From Phialophora verrucosa (Eukaryota; Ascomycota; Eurotiomycetes; Chaetothyriales; Herpotrichiellaceae), in contig MSED01000004.1 in assembly GCA_002099365.1 (NCBI GenBank), positions 1,860,001 through 1,924,000 of the forward strand: 64,000 nt of DNA, read 5' to 3'. Of this stretch, positions 45,613 to 57,156 are shown piece by piece; position 1 is the stretch's first letter, and each line of letters starts with the position of its first letter. Below the pieces are notes generated by a model that saw nothing but the letters and a program-made list of their open reading frames with translations, was not told the origin of the DNA and searched no databases. A program made the translations under genes and the position numbers.

Positions 45613-48600
45613 ATGGGCTTTAGCAGTCGCCGCCCAGTTCTGCCTGCACCTACTGATTCTCTGGTAGACGGATCCGCCGACGAAGCCGGTCCTGCCACAG
45701 ATATTGACCTTGGTACCGATTTGTCTCGACGCAGCGAAAAGACGTCCCAAACCATCCCTGACGACGGGAGCCCCATCACCATCACCACCGCTCCTAAGCA
45801 CAAGTCAGGGAAACTATCCAAGTCCGGCCACCAATCTCAAACCTCGTTGCTGATCGAGTATTTCGAGGGAAGCAAGAGCTCGGAAGGTGGACAGCGGCGA
45901 CCTAGTCTACGAGTGCGCTACACACCATCTCACTCTCGGAAGAATAAAGAAAAAGGGGAGGGGCACATTCTGGTCACTGAGTCGCCTACAGCGAGGCGGC
46001 CTTCACTCAGTCATCATATCCCTCTTGGTGGAAACGACACACTTGCGCAAAACGTTATCGAAGGTAGCATCAGTTCCTTGGATACGGCCGACGACTTCAG
46101 ACCCTCTGTTCCGGTCGAAATCGAAGTCTTGCAGCACGACGACAGCGATCGGTCCGTTCTCAGCCCACCTCCGGAGACCAGGTCGATCATCCCTGAGTCG
46201 GACATCTCATCTATGCCAGCGGAGAGTTCGTTGGGACCCAACAGCCCCCTGAACATGGCTCCCTCAAGTGTCAGCATCGGCCGAGGCCCCTCCGCCGAGG
46301 GCGCCTCCCTGAAGCCCCCCATGATACCCACCGAACGTAATTTGAGCAACGAACGCATTACACAGAAAGTCATTGAAAAACTGAGCAACAAGCCTCGTGT
46401 GTCGAGCGGTGGAAAGCGCCATCACAGCAGTCACAGTGGGAGCCGAAGCAGCGTGAGCAGAGAAGTCGAATCAGCCAACACTGAGCCGCGCATTCGGGTC
46501 ACGAAGACGGTCGATGATGATTCCTTGCCTAGTGTCACTGGATCCAGTCTGGTCAGCGGCTCTCACTTGTCCGCCGATCCGCGCGGAGCAGACCAGCGAT
46601 CGGTACGCTCTGGTGGCTCGAACGTGTCAATCACCAACAATCCAAAATTACTTCAAACGGTCGAAGATGCAATTCGACGGCTGATCCTACCAGAGCTGAA
46701 CGAACTCCGTCGTGATCAAAAACACTCCCACCGTTCCCGGCACGATAAATACAGCAATCCCTCTGATATCTCTTCAAGCTCCTTGTCACGCGAGGAGAGG
46801 TCACGGCGGAAATCGTCGGGCAGTAAGTCAAGGCGTCGAGTGAGTCGAGAATCAGAGTCAGGATTACCTTCCGAGCCTCGCCGGCATCGACGCCACAAAG
46901 CCACCGACTACGACTCGCCCTCTGAGCAGAGCTACGAGCCATCGGAGTCGCATGACAGCATCCGCGACGAGAAGAGGTCCCACAAGCACAAGAGCAGTCG
47001 TACTCGCGATGCCGCGGCTACAGCGCTTGGTGGCGCTGCTTTGACCGCTGCCGCTCTCAAATCGCACGATTCCGGATCCAGCCTTGATCATTCAGAGCAT
47101 CGTAGGCGAAGAAGAAGCAGAAGTCGCAGCAGCCGTAGTGCAAGCATTGCGGAGAAAGATGATGCCTTTCAAAAGCATCAGGTGCCTCCCGTGCCATTTG
47201 TCAGCGAAATCGGCACAGACCTGACGCGAAGCTCATTGAAGTCCTCTAACGACGGAGGCGCTGAGACCCCGACACGACGAGAGGTGCGTGAGGTAATACG
47301 CGGATCCCCTCTGGAGCTTTCATCGCCAACGTCGCAAACGACACCCACTGGGAATGGCCTTGACCTGAAGAGAGGACTGGGCACGCACCATGGCAACTTC
47401 TCAGAGCACGATTTGTCTACCCATGACCTTTCCTCGAGGAGAGACACTCTCGACGACAGTACTCTGGAAAAGCCTCCTCCATCTGAAGAGCTCGACTTCA
47501 CGACCCATGGTTTTGCAGCTCTTACAGATCCAGAACGGGCTCGCCAGTACGAGAGAAATCTTCATCAGCAGCATCCGATCCGGAGAGGGCTTAGCCCAAT
47601 CCAGAGTGTGGCTAGTTATGCGACGACAGAACCAAATCGCAACTCTCTAATGCAGCCGCGTAGCTCCGAGTCGCTGCAGCGATCGCCAGGAAAGCACTCT
47701 CGTCTTCATGACCAAACCTCTGTCTCCTCTCTGTCCTCAGCCCAAAGCACTGACCTTGCTCGGTCAAGGCGACCTCAAGGAATGAGCTTGGAAAGCCGGA
47801 GTGAGGTCATGGCACAACATGGAGGCTCAATCGAAAGCACTCCCCGACAGCTGGACGCTGAGGCTGTTTTCGACGAGCAGCACCTTGAGAACGAGAGCTA
47901 TCGTGGCTCGCCGTATATAGACAAAGTCACAGCAGGGCAGCAAGTTGTCGCCAAAAGGATCGGGGCCAATCCTGAGTATTATGAAGTTCCAACAGGCGTG
48001 GAGTCGGCCGTTGCGTCCTTGATCGAACCTTCTCTAGTGTCCGCGGATCAGACCTACTCACCGCGCCACAGTCAAGCAGACTCAGTGGGCGACCGCGAGG
48101 TTGCAAGCCCTTCGTTGTCCCATCATGATTATGTCTCGAGGCACAGTGGCAGTCCGCTCAAGCAACAGATCTCGCACCACAGCGAAAGCACACCCAGTGG
48201 CCCTCCAGGCCCAATGGCTTTTGTGTCATCTCCGCTGCAGAGCCCTGCTCGGTCACTTGAAAATTTCGAGCAACATCCCATCAATATCTCGCAGCCAGCT
48301 CCCCTGGCAACGAAGAACGTGCCAGGCGGCCAGGTCGAAGTTTCACCCTCCTCCGACATTACAACGAATCCATCCATCATACGAGGTCCAATTGGCGGTC
48401 TCGCACCAGGCAACACTGAACATTGGCCTTACGATCCAACACCTCCACATTCTCGAGCCAATCTTGCACTCCCACCTGTGAGCCGCGACATTGGCTCGGC
48501 GGGGGCAGATCTCATTCCTGAGCCCTTGTCCACGAACCGCGATCATGACTTGGATGGAAAACGAGATCTGTACATCCAACACCGGCCTCTGTCGACACCA

Positions 48601-50633
48601 TTAGGCGCTGGGGATGAAGGTTACGAGACCGGTGCAAATGTGCCATCACCTGGTCTCTACTCTCAGAGCCGAGGTGTTCGTGAGGATGCGTACGCGTCAG
48701 ATATACCCCTAGACGATGCTGCCCTAGCCGACGATCCTTTCACCACTCAGCGAGGCCAGTATGTTAGTGGCCTCTCCCACGGATTGTCGCCCATGTACGA
48801 CAGCGCAACGGGTCGTGGACGGGACAATATCCATTCGAAAGATATTGTAGCTCTCATGGACCACTTGACCATGCGCGACGCCCAGCGGAATGCAAGAGAC
48901 ACTGAAATCCTGGTGACTCTGGTTCGAAGTGCTGCGGAGATGCGCAACTCGTTCGAAGACATAAAGAAATTCATCGCCGAGCAGGGCGACAGCCTTATGG
49001 ACACTTCGGAGAAGCAACATGAGCGGACACAGAAAATCATCGGCGGTCCTCGACCACAGCCTGTCAGCCGCCCTACTTTGTCAGCTGCATCGGAGGACGA
49101 CATGCCCGCCAAGCGGCGCAACGTCTTCCAGCGTGCTCTTCGGGGTCTTGGAGCTAAGAATTCGGTCGAATTGCAGAACATCGAAACAATGCTCATGCGG
49201 CTTCTGGATGAGGTTGAAGCTCTACGAGCGCTGCACCCCACTGGGGTTGCCAGAGAGGCACCTAGATCTACCAGCCTGACTTCTGCAGATAATGCCCGAG
49301 CACCAACAGAGACAGGCTACGAGCCGGAAGGTCAAGCAGGCACGTCGTCAACGGGAGATCGATCTGGGTTCTTCTCAAACAACTCATCACGGCAAGCCGA
49401 CCACCGCAACTACAGCACTCACCGAGACTCGGCAAACCGTGTCAGCACAGTAATGGAAGGCGATGAAGAGTATGACGACTACGGAGACCATCTGGGTGAC
49501 ACTACTTCCGGAAACAGGCAAGATGTTAGCCATACGCCGCTGGAAACACCGCCGAGAAACGTTTCGCACGTACAAGCCAGGGGCAGTTCGGTGCCGTTAA
49601 ATACTCCTCCTCGGATGCACGAGCAGAACTTGGCATCGCTGAGCAACGAAAATACACCTCATCTCTCCGCTGGCGATGCATCAGGCAAGAAGCATAAATC
49701 TTTCGCATCGTCGTTCTTCCCGAAGATGGTCTCTCGATGGTCCAAGACAACGACATCTTCTGACAACTATCGAGCCAGCCAACAGCGAGTTCGACCTTAT
49801 TCAGAGCATTCGCGGTCGGGCTCTAACTTGGGTGAATATGAGTACGATCATGACCCTCAGGGTGATGACCGTCTTCGATCGAACACTTCATTTCAGCAAG
49901 ATCAGTATGAAGACGAAAATCGACCGCCATCTCCACTGATTCCAAGTCAGTTGTCCGACAATCCCAAGTACCAGGCCCATCGAAACAGCATCAACCTTCA
50001 GCACCCGCAACCCCGACAAGGCCCATCCGGTCGCTTCCAGTCTCGTTTGGAGTCTGAAGCACAGTACTTCAACGGTGAACAAATGTCGCCAACCTCACAG
50101 ACATCATCTCACTGGGAGGCTCATTCAGGCCTGCAGCCGCAGACTACTGCTCCATATGGAGGGAATCTAAGTCCGCACTCGGATACTGCCTACTCTACAG
50201 AGCAAGGCATTCACAATGACAGCAGGAGCATTCGTACCGCGAGCTCTCAGGGGCCCCCTCGCCCGCCAAAGATTCCCAATGATGAGCCGTTGGTACCTCA
50301 GCGCCCGCCGAAAGTCTCGATGAGCTCTCCGGCCTCGAACAGACAACAGACCTATGTCGACCACGTTGCTGCGGCGAGAGCTGGCAGCCCCGCCTTTGAC
50401 AAGGTACGTCCACAGTAACATTCATATCAAAAGAACAAAGAGCTAACGTACAGCCACAGTCACCTGTCACAGCCTTGAGATCACCACAGAGTCAAGGACG
50501 AAAGCCATCTGGTCCGAGGCCCCTTGCAGGATCAAGTGGGTCGAAAGGCGACTTGAACGCGGTAAAGAGAACGCGGTTCAGAGGCAGTCCGAACCAAATC
50601 GACAGCGAAGATGAGGCTACGGCAGCGTATTAG
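45613..50633 (+). CDS. very large, mostly disordered protein, 1,654 aa, function unknown
   Basis: Exon 45613-50403 (1,597 codons) joins exon 50460-50633 over a 56-bp intron, giving GSPAFDK then SPVTALRSPQSQG. Composition is dominated by Ser, Arg, His, Glu and Pro. Arg/Ser-rich blocks (HRRRRRSRSRSSRSASIAEK near residue 500) suggest nuclear targeting or SRPK-type phosphorylation. A short Ala-rich hydrophobic stretch, DAAATALGGAALTAAALKSH, is near residue 470. Ordered, probably coiled-coil islands are KDIVALMDHLTMRDAQRNAR (near 1,080) and SVELQNIETMLMRLLDEVEA (near 1,185). Proline motifs near the C-terminus (PPRPPKIPNDEPLVPQRPPK) resemble SH3 ligands. A scaffold role at the cortex or septum is conceivable but is only inference. 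I do not recognise a family. Confidence 0.88.
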
Positions 50634-51476
50634 CATAAGTTAGTCGTTGAACTGCACAGAAAGTCATTCGAGCCAGGAGTTTCGGCGCAACATGGGGTAT
50701 ATGCATCTCGCTTGGATCGACCTCTTTCCACCGCTTCTTAGTAGCAGGTGGTCGGGCTACGGGGCATAGTCTCAGATTTTACGACAAAAGTTCCAAGGCT
50801 GAGATTTCCAACGTGGATGACACTGGAGACTGGATTTCGGGCAGACGAGGACCATATGCGCCGAACAGTTTGTTGGGGAGCAGCGACCTGACCGTGGCGC
50901 TTTCTGACGAACATTGCACTTGGATAGAACTGCACCAAACACGGAGATACGTAATGTGAATAAAAGGCTTGAGCTTAGCGTCTTCGATTGGCATTCCTCC
51001 TTGATCCATACTGAACATCAGCTGCACGGTTGTCGTGTCCATGCATTTGGCCCACTGGCCCTTCCCCCGGATCCCGCACAGGCACACGCTGTTTTAGTAT
51101 GGACTATTAATAAGGCGGCGCTAGGAGACATTAGTATCGTTGAGTACAGCGCGAGCGCGTCAGCGATGAGTACCGCCAACATTGTATTCCGAACACAACA
51201 GGCCGACGATATGCATATCTTAACGTCCTTGAGTCGTGGCAATAGGGTGATAAAATCGTGCCACCAGTGACCGCCCTGGTTCACTCCGTGACTCCCTGCG
51301 CGTTTGAGACTAAAGTGGTCTCGCCAACTTTCTGCCAACTCCCTCCGTCTTCCCCCAAGCGCGTCACTGTTCAATCGTCTCTCCTGCACACTGACGCCTT
51401 GCTCGATTTCGCTTCATTGGCCAAGACATAGAAACAATATCAGCTACGTCCGTCGCCGCGGCGGGAACAGCAGACT
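50634..51476. other. intergenic
   Basis: The 3' end of the large gene and the promoter of the BTB gene. Nothing recognised. Confidence 0.45.
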
Positions 51477-52178
51477 ATGGCTGCTTCAGAGAACCACGGC
51501 AGCATCTTCAGCTCCCCGGTGTTTAAGCTCATTGTCGGCGGCAGGGTGCTCACTGCCCACAGGGCAGTTCTCGAAAAATCATGCTGGTTCCAGCGGTCCT
51601 TTCAGTTCCGAGAGGGGCTGACGCAGGAGATGCACTTTCCAGAAGACGCACCCGAACAGATGGAACGGATTCTCTCCTGGCTCTACACCGGTCAACTCGA
51701 ATACCACCGGCCGAAAATCGCGTCTCACGACTCCAAGCCCTCACTGACGGACGCTGTCGCACTCTACATCGTCGCGGATAAATACATGTTTTCAGACCTG
51801 CAGAGGCGAATCGAGGACATGTTCCAGAAATACTTCCAGCAAGACATTGAGACCGCCTTTTCGCATCACAGCTATCTCAGGACTTTGCGAGAAGCAGGGC
51901 TGCCCGACTGCTGTGGTCTGAAGAAGGTGCTCCTGGACAATCTGGCTGCCGATCTTCGACGTCACGGCTGGAGCCTGTACACGAACGAAGTGGATCCAGG
52001 GCTTGTCGAAGAACTGGAGAACGATCCCAAGGCCATGGTGAAGTTGATGGAGTATCTCACCGACCTCAGGCTGTCCTCCATGCAACTAGGCCGTGGCCCC
52101 AAGCGGCTGAAGCGGGAAAACTCGGCGACAACCGTGTCAGAGGACTGGTCATCGAGGGCTGTTTACACCATTGACTGA
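51477..52178 (+). CDS. BTB/POZ domain protein, 233 aa
   Basis: A single exon. The BTB fold occupies about residues 10-120: SPVFKLIVGGRVLTAHRAVL, then KSCWFQRSF, ILSWLYTGQLEYHRP and the helix VALYIVADKYMFSDLQRRIE. A BACK-like helical tail continues to about 200 and a basic stretch (GRGPKRLKREN) precedes the end. Proteins of this plan are common in filamentous fungi and may act as Cul3 adaptors or simple dimerisers. No Kelch, MATH or zinc-finger partner domain is present, so a degradation role is only possible. The ATG at 51477 is the first after an in-frame stop and gives a complete first strand. Confidence 0.9.
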   Translation: MAASENHGSIFSSPVFKLIVGGRVLTAHRAVLEKSCWFQRSFQFREGLTQEMHFPEDAPEQMERILSWLYTGQLEYHRPKIASHDSKPSLTDAVALYIVADKYMFSDLQRRIEDMFQKYFQQDIETAFSHHSYLRTLREAGLPDCCGLKKVLLDNLAADLRRHGWSLYTNEVDPGLVEELENDPKAMVKLMEYLTDLRLSSMQLGRGPKRLKRENSATTVSEDWSSRAVYTID

Positions 52179-53546
52179 GGAAGATGTGAGTTGGACGAGG
52201 TGTAATTTCGACTGTTCTCAGGTCGCCACGACGCGGGACACCACCGGAGCCAGAATCTTCCCTACTTTTTCACTTCGACGACTCTCACTCACTCCGAAGG
52301 GAGGTCCACCTCTTGGATACGTTGATTTTCGGACTCTCAGTACCGACATTCCTCGTCATGACCCTCACATTTTCGGCGAGCAGATGCCTGCTTCAAGCCG
52401 TGCGGGTCCTTGGTGTCAACTTTCGTCGCAGTTCCGCAAGTTGAGGAGCGGTTCACTTACAGCCACACTAGGGATGGCCAGCTTCACCGCTCTCTCCTTT
52501 TATCGATCGTTCACCTCAAGACACAACGCGAACATCCCAACTCTAGACGTCTCGCGCAGGGGCTCTGCGCATTTCACAACCGCGCAGTGGATTTTGGCTC
52601 GGCTCGATACCACTGGCAGCCATGGCAGCACGGCAAGAAGATGGGACAGTTGAAACGTCTACTAGGATAGCTGCAGCTGCACATGCGGGTGCAGGTACTG
52701 GTGCTTTTAGAACAATCCGCATGGGAGCCACGAGACCATAAGCATGAATCCACTGCGCAACATGCACATGAAACAGACGATTCGAGGACGCAGCATTTGT
52801 TCGACGCGGCCAGCTTCACGACCCAGGCAGAAGACCAGGACGGTCAAACTACAGTCCAAGAACGGTCCCATGGCGTGCTCAAACTAGGAGCTCGATATGC
52901 TTCGGTCCATGTTCCCGAATCCCTAGCTGGAGTTAGCGGAGAAAAGGGCTGCTTCGATTTGATTTTGGTCGGATTCCTGGTTAATCAAAAGAGCGGCGCT
53001 CAAAATCCGGTATCAGGATATGTACTCGTAGATGGGAAGGCATGCCCCTTTCTACATCCCACATTGCACAGGCACGGGCTCGCGCACTCGCGAGCTTACG
53101 GGCTGGAGATGCATAAATCCAGCGCACAAGATACATAGGCCAAGCTAGAGCGATCACAGAGGCCGCGCACAACGACTTCCGATTGAAAACAGGCTTGTGT
53201 GCTTATGTACACTAATTGCAGTAATACTACAGTACTTGTATCAAAATTCTCACAGGCTGGGGCCTACCGACGTCGATCCGCTCGGGATGAATAACTACTT
53301 CACCTTGTACCTCGTACCTCGTCCCGGCTCCTGCTCCTGCTATACTTGCTTGTCTTTAAGCAGGCTACACACGTCCAAGGGAATCGAGTTGTGCTATCCG
53401 GCGAGCGAGGCCCGCTCAGTTAAAGCATACACATTCACAAGCACATTTCGCACGCACGCCTCGGAAGACGCGAGCCCGCGATATATACGGGACACTTGGC
53501 TGGACGGAACACCGTGCCGACGCGAACCTACCAGCCACCACACCAT
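52179..53546. other. intergenic
   Basis: 1.4 kb of short frames without recognisable product. A TACTCGTA octamer is at 53023. Confidence 0.45.
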
Positions 53547-53969
53547 TCACAAGCATGGACTGTTCCCCCAGAATCCACAATCCGATGCCTTGGAGGCTTT
53601 CGAGGTCGTGGTCTTTGTCGTCGCGTGGTCACCTCCCGCAGGGGACTTCACTCCCATGGGGAGGAGACTCATTTGCTGGGGCGGCGGGGTCGGTGTAGGA
53701 CTCGCGTGCTGGGTGTGGGCTGGTGAAAGGGCGGCGGGAGTCGATCGTAGACTGTCGCATCGCGGATCGCCGAGTCCGAGGTACTGGATTGGGCCTGTCA
53801 AGGTGGCGTCGCAGATTGCGAAGGACGTGGTGGTTAGGCAGATGAATTGGCCGGGAGCGGTGCACAGGCCCGGCTTGCTGCGAGGGATGTCGGAAATGGG
53901 ATGCGGGTGCGGGTGAGCATGAAGGAGCGGGAGGAAGGAAAGGAGGACGGATAACGAGAACGAGGGCAT
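53547..53969 (-). CDS. small secreted cysteine-containing protein, 140 aa
   Basis: From the ATG at 53969 the product begins with a clear signal peptide, MPSFSLSVLLSFLPLLHA, with likely cleavage after LLHA before HPHPHPISDIP. The mature part has six cysteines: three early ones in CTAPGQFIC and AIC, one in DPRCDS, and two near the end (DCGFWGNSPC). The C-x5-G-x-F-x-C pattern recalls small fungal secreted modules that bind carbohydrate, but the match is too short to assert. A low-complexity Thr/Pro linker (TQHASPTPTPPPQQ) follows. No enzyme motif is seen. An upstream in-frame ATG at 54008 would put 13 residues before the signal peptide and is less likely. Effector-like or cell-wall roles are possible. 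A weak point is that the plus strand is also open here. Confidence 0.6.
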   Translation of the reverse strand: MPSFSLSVLLSFLPLLHAHPHPHPISDIPRSKPGLCTAPGQFICLTTTSFAICDATLTGPIQYLGLGDPRCDSLRSTPAALSPAHTQHASPTPTPPPQQMSLLPMGVKSPAGGDHATTKTTTSKASKASDCGFWGNSPCL

Positions 53970-55313
53970 TTTCGCTGTGTGGGCTGGGCTGGGCTGGGCT
54001 GGCTTCACGAATGCGTTTCCTGCGCCGGAATACCCGTAAGAACTATTTTTGGGGGTTGGTGGTAGATGGAAGGGACGGGTGGACTTAACAGAAGATACGG
54101 ATGGTCAGAGATGATGCAAACCTATACATACCATATGCTTGTTTGCTTGTTTGTGTTCTGACAACGCGGACCGTTGCAGAGCCAGAACATCTGGCAGTGG
54201 AACTGCGGCGGGCCTGATTGGAAAGCATCGCCATGGCCATGTTGAAGAAAGGATTTCGAGCCACGCTGTCTATTCCGGGAGGTGTCCTTTGTCTCTCGGA
54301 TTAGCTGGCTTTGTTGCCTCTGTGGCGCATTGTTCGAAGCTGAGCTCGCCCAGTTTAACAACCGTGAGTCTTTGTTGGAGTGTGTATTATTTCGTTCGCT
54401 CGAAGGCCGAGATGTTTCCTCACAGTCGGTTACTCACCCCCACTTTTGATGTTCGTGAGAGAACCAGTTCCGAGTTCCGTTTTGAGGCTTCAGCATCCGG
54501 GATGACTAGGAATGTAATGTGGTGGACTGTGCCCTTTCTGCGCAGCCGTGCCTTGGTTGTTGGAAGACTTACTCTGTGGAGCATTAGGACGACAAGGCCA
54601 TGCAGATGGCTTATTCGATATGGCGGAGATTGCCTATTTGGACGGTCGTCCTGTATTTGTCTTTGGACCGGCGTGTCCGTATGAGCGTTACGTACGAGAC
54701 AGACCGAGAGTCAGAAGGAGATTAGGTGATAACAGAACTCTCAGCGGTCGTTGCAGTTTGTTCATATTTGCGGTACAAATAGTGGTTGGGCAACTGCTTG
54801 GGGAAACGCAAGCTGCCACCACAACCCTGTGAGAATTGAAAAAGGGTTCGTGGCTTGTTGGTGACGTGCAGTAGCTTCGAAGCTGTCACGCCAAATTTCT
54901 TCGGGTTTGAGCAGTTCACCTTGACTGCCTCAATTTTCAGAGTCCTTCGCTCGCGGACCGATCTGATATTTCGGCCTGGATCGTAACAAAATTTTCATTG
55001 CCATTATCTTCCTACATCTGCACCATCAGCTTTGCTGGAAAGTCCCTGCAATATTGTTCGCGGAAGGGGCAATGTCTGATTGAAGGGCGTACCCAGTTGG
55101 CACCAGCAATGGGGCTTCGGACGCCAAATGAGAACGGGCTGGTCGGACACAGAAGGTGAGCACCAGCGTATATGGGTGGCAATGGGTACAGAGGCCATCC
55201 GCGGCCCGGGATCAGCTGCGGCGGCAGCTAGTCGTCCTCACACATCCGGGGACCGCGATCGTCAGATCAAGTTGACAGGCTGGCCACGCCCATCGTCATA
55301 ATCACGGTCGGTG
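53970..55313. other. intergenic
   Basis: The upstream region of the small secreted protein gene and the 3' region of the PLP enzyme. No gene recognised apart from the GGGCT repeat listed separately. Confidence 0.45.
53981..54004. repeat. (GGGCT)n microsatellite in the 5' leader of the secreted protein gene
   Basis: Four perfect GGGCT units and a partial fifth, 12 bp upstream of the proposed start codon at 53969. It is a likely length-variable site between strains. Confidence 0.85.
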
Positions 55314-56441
55314 TTACGCCTTCGAACTCAAGCCAGAATGGGGCAGAGTATAGGCTCTAGCACCCTCGGTATTCAGCAAAACAATGGCAGAATTGCTCAA
55401 TGTATCTCCAGACCTCAATGCCATCGAGGCAGCCTTCTTGATCGCTGCCAGGGTTGCACCTCCGCAGGGGCCGGCATTGATGCCGCAAACCTGCATGTAC
55501 TGTACTGATTCGTGGCATTCCAGGTCCGACACAGTGATGCTTGCATCAACACCTTTAGAGAGGGCTGGCCAGGAGATCGGTGAGACGGTCCCACAGTTCA
55601 TACCGTTCATTATGGTTGCTGATGTGTCGATTGTGCTCCATTCACCGGCCTTGAGGTTCTGGTGTAAGCATGCAGCTGTCTCGGGCTCAACTGTCAACAC
55701 CTCCATCTGCCTACCGCCAGACTTGCAGTACGCTACAACGGCATGACCGAGCGAACCGACACCAATCGGGGTGACAATCATGGTTGCCCGACGGCCTTGT
55801 GTCTCAAGCTGTTGCTGGACCTCGAACAAAAGGGTCGAATAGCCTTCGACGATCCAGGCCGGAATCTGCTCATATCCATCGAAAGCATTGTCCTGGATGA
55901 GCAGCCCAGTGGCCACCTTCTCCGATTCTGCAAAGGCAGTGGCGACAGCATCATCGTAATTGCCATGGATGACAGTAACTTGTGCACCTTCGCTTTCAAT
56001 CTTCTGGCATGTTTCCTTGTCTGCAAACCGCGACATAAAGATGTGGGTAGGAATTTCTAGGATCTTTCCCATTCGTGCAACGGCACGGCCATGGTTTCCT
56101 TCCGTGGCAGCAAAGAGCACTGTCCCAGCGTTTTTCGCTACTTCTGACACCTTTTCCAGGCTTACGTCCAGCGACAGACCAGTTTGTTCGGCGATTGCGC
56201 GGAACGTTCCCCACGAAGCTCCGAGGATTTTGAAAGCTGGCAAGCCAAGCCGACTGCTTTCATCTTTGACGAAAATGGCACCGATTCCCAATTCCTTTGC
56301 AAGGTCATGTAGAGGTACAAGTGGTGTCTGCTCATATCCCGGAAGCCGTCTATGAAAGGCTTGAGCTAGACTTATATCTGTCTCGTACGAATAAGTCCAT
56401 GACTTCGCGGAAAGATTGGTGTAGAGCGTTGAGCTTGACAT
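55314..56441 (-). CDS. PLP-dependent ammonia-lyase, diaminopropionate ammonia-lyase-like
   Basis: An intronless gene of 375 residues in the fold-type II (tryptophan-synthase-beta) family. The PLP lysine is Lys71 in LGLPAFKILGASW, the arrangement typical of 2,3-diaminopropionate ammonia-lyase, which yields pyruvate and ammonia. Also visible: AATEGNHGRAVARMG (substrate loop), the phosphate-binding glycine loop TPIGVGSLGHA, and INAGPCGGATLAA near the C-terminus. The early TPLVPLHDLAKELG segment is the usual lead-in. Threonine dehydratase and threonine-synthase-like enzymes are the alternatives, but no ACT domain is present. Bacterial family members are the best known; whether this gene was acquired from bacteria is open, and lack of introns is weak support. 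It is divergent from the RBR ligase, with no obvious functional link. Confidence 0.85.
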   Translation of the reverse strand: MSSSTLYTNLSAKSWTYSYETDISLAQAFHRRLPGYEQTPLVPLHDLAKELGIGAIFVKDESSRLGLPAFKILGASWGTFRAIAEQTGLSLDVSLEKVSEVAKNAGTVLFAATEGNHGRAVARMGKILEIPTHIFMSRFADKETCQKIESEGAQVTVIHGNYDDAVATAFAESEKVATGLLIQDNAFDGYEQIPAWIVEGYSTLLFEVQQQLETQGRRATMIVTPIGVGSLGHAVVAYCKSGGRQMEVLTVEPETAACLHQNLKAGEWSTIDTSATIMNGMNCGTVSPISWPALSKGVDASITVSDLECHESVQYMQVCGINAGPCGGATLAAIKKAASMALRSGDTLSNSAIVLLNTEGARAYTLPHSGLSSKA

Positions 56442-57156
56442 GACTCCATAGAATTCTGCCAGCGGACTGGCGATCGAAGTCTTGGATCTTATTTAGGTGA
56501 GTCGAGGGTGACGGGACTTCGGTTGAAGCGTCCGTTTCATGTGAGGACGACGAAGATGGTTCGAAAGTAGTGCCCCGTTGCCAAAGGGCGCGAAATGACC
56601 CTCATCGTCATGAGGCCGGTCGCGGTGCTGTAGCAGCCATCTTAACTGGGGATCTAGAGGCACGACGCACAGGTATATTGATGCACGAGCACCATGGCGC
56701 CAGAAATGCTAATTTGACTGCTGAAGACAATAAGAGCTTCGCATCGAGAGGAACTTGCTTTGCATGCCGCAGTGAGCTTGATATCAGGTTACGGATCGGA
56801 AAAACTTTGCTGCGAACAGCCAATGATCGCATCAGGAATTGTCCGGTCAAAGGGCTAGAGGAAGATGGATTTGTACTCGTACCACCCAGCCACGCACCGG
56901 CTATTCCTCATGAGAAGACCAAGTGGCCAGCTGGCTTGCCACTATTGGTTGCCTCGCTCATAGACAAGCGTATGCTGCCAGCGAATCCAGAAGATGTCGC
57001 CCCTGCAGCACATGTGTTTGAGTGCTCGCCTACCCTCTTGTCGCCCCAGTTGAATGCCTCTCGTTTGCCCCACCGGTTGATTGGCTTCTGCCATGACATC
57101 GCGGCCCAAAGCGCTCACACCATCGTGCTCGTCACCCGAGTGGCATTTGCTGACAT
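56442..57156. other. divergent promoter region
   Basis: Between the PLP enzyme and the RBR ligase. A plus-strand frame of 196 codons (56570-57160) overlaps the next start by a few bases and has no recognisable features; it is probably chance. A TACTCGTA octamer is at 56874. Confidence 0.45.

Noticed and set aside
53197..53916. 239-codon plus-strand frame opposite the small secreted protein
   Set aside because: Its C-terminal half is the complement of the better-supported minus-strand gene with signal peptide and paired cysteines; it shows no features of its own.
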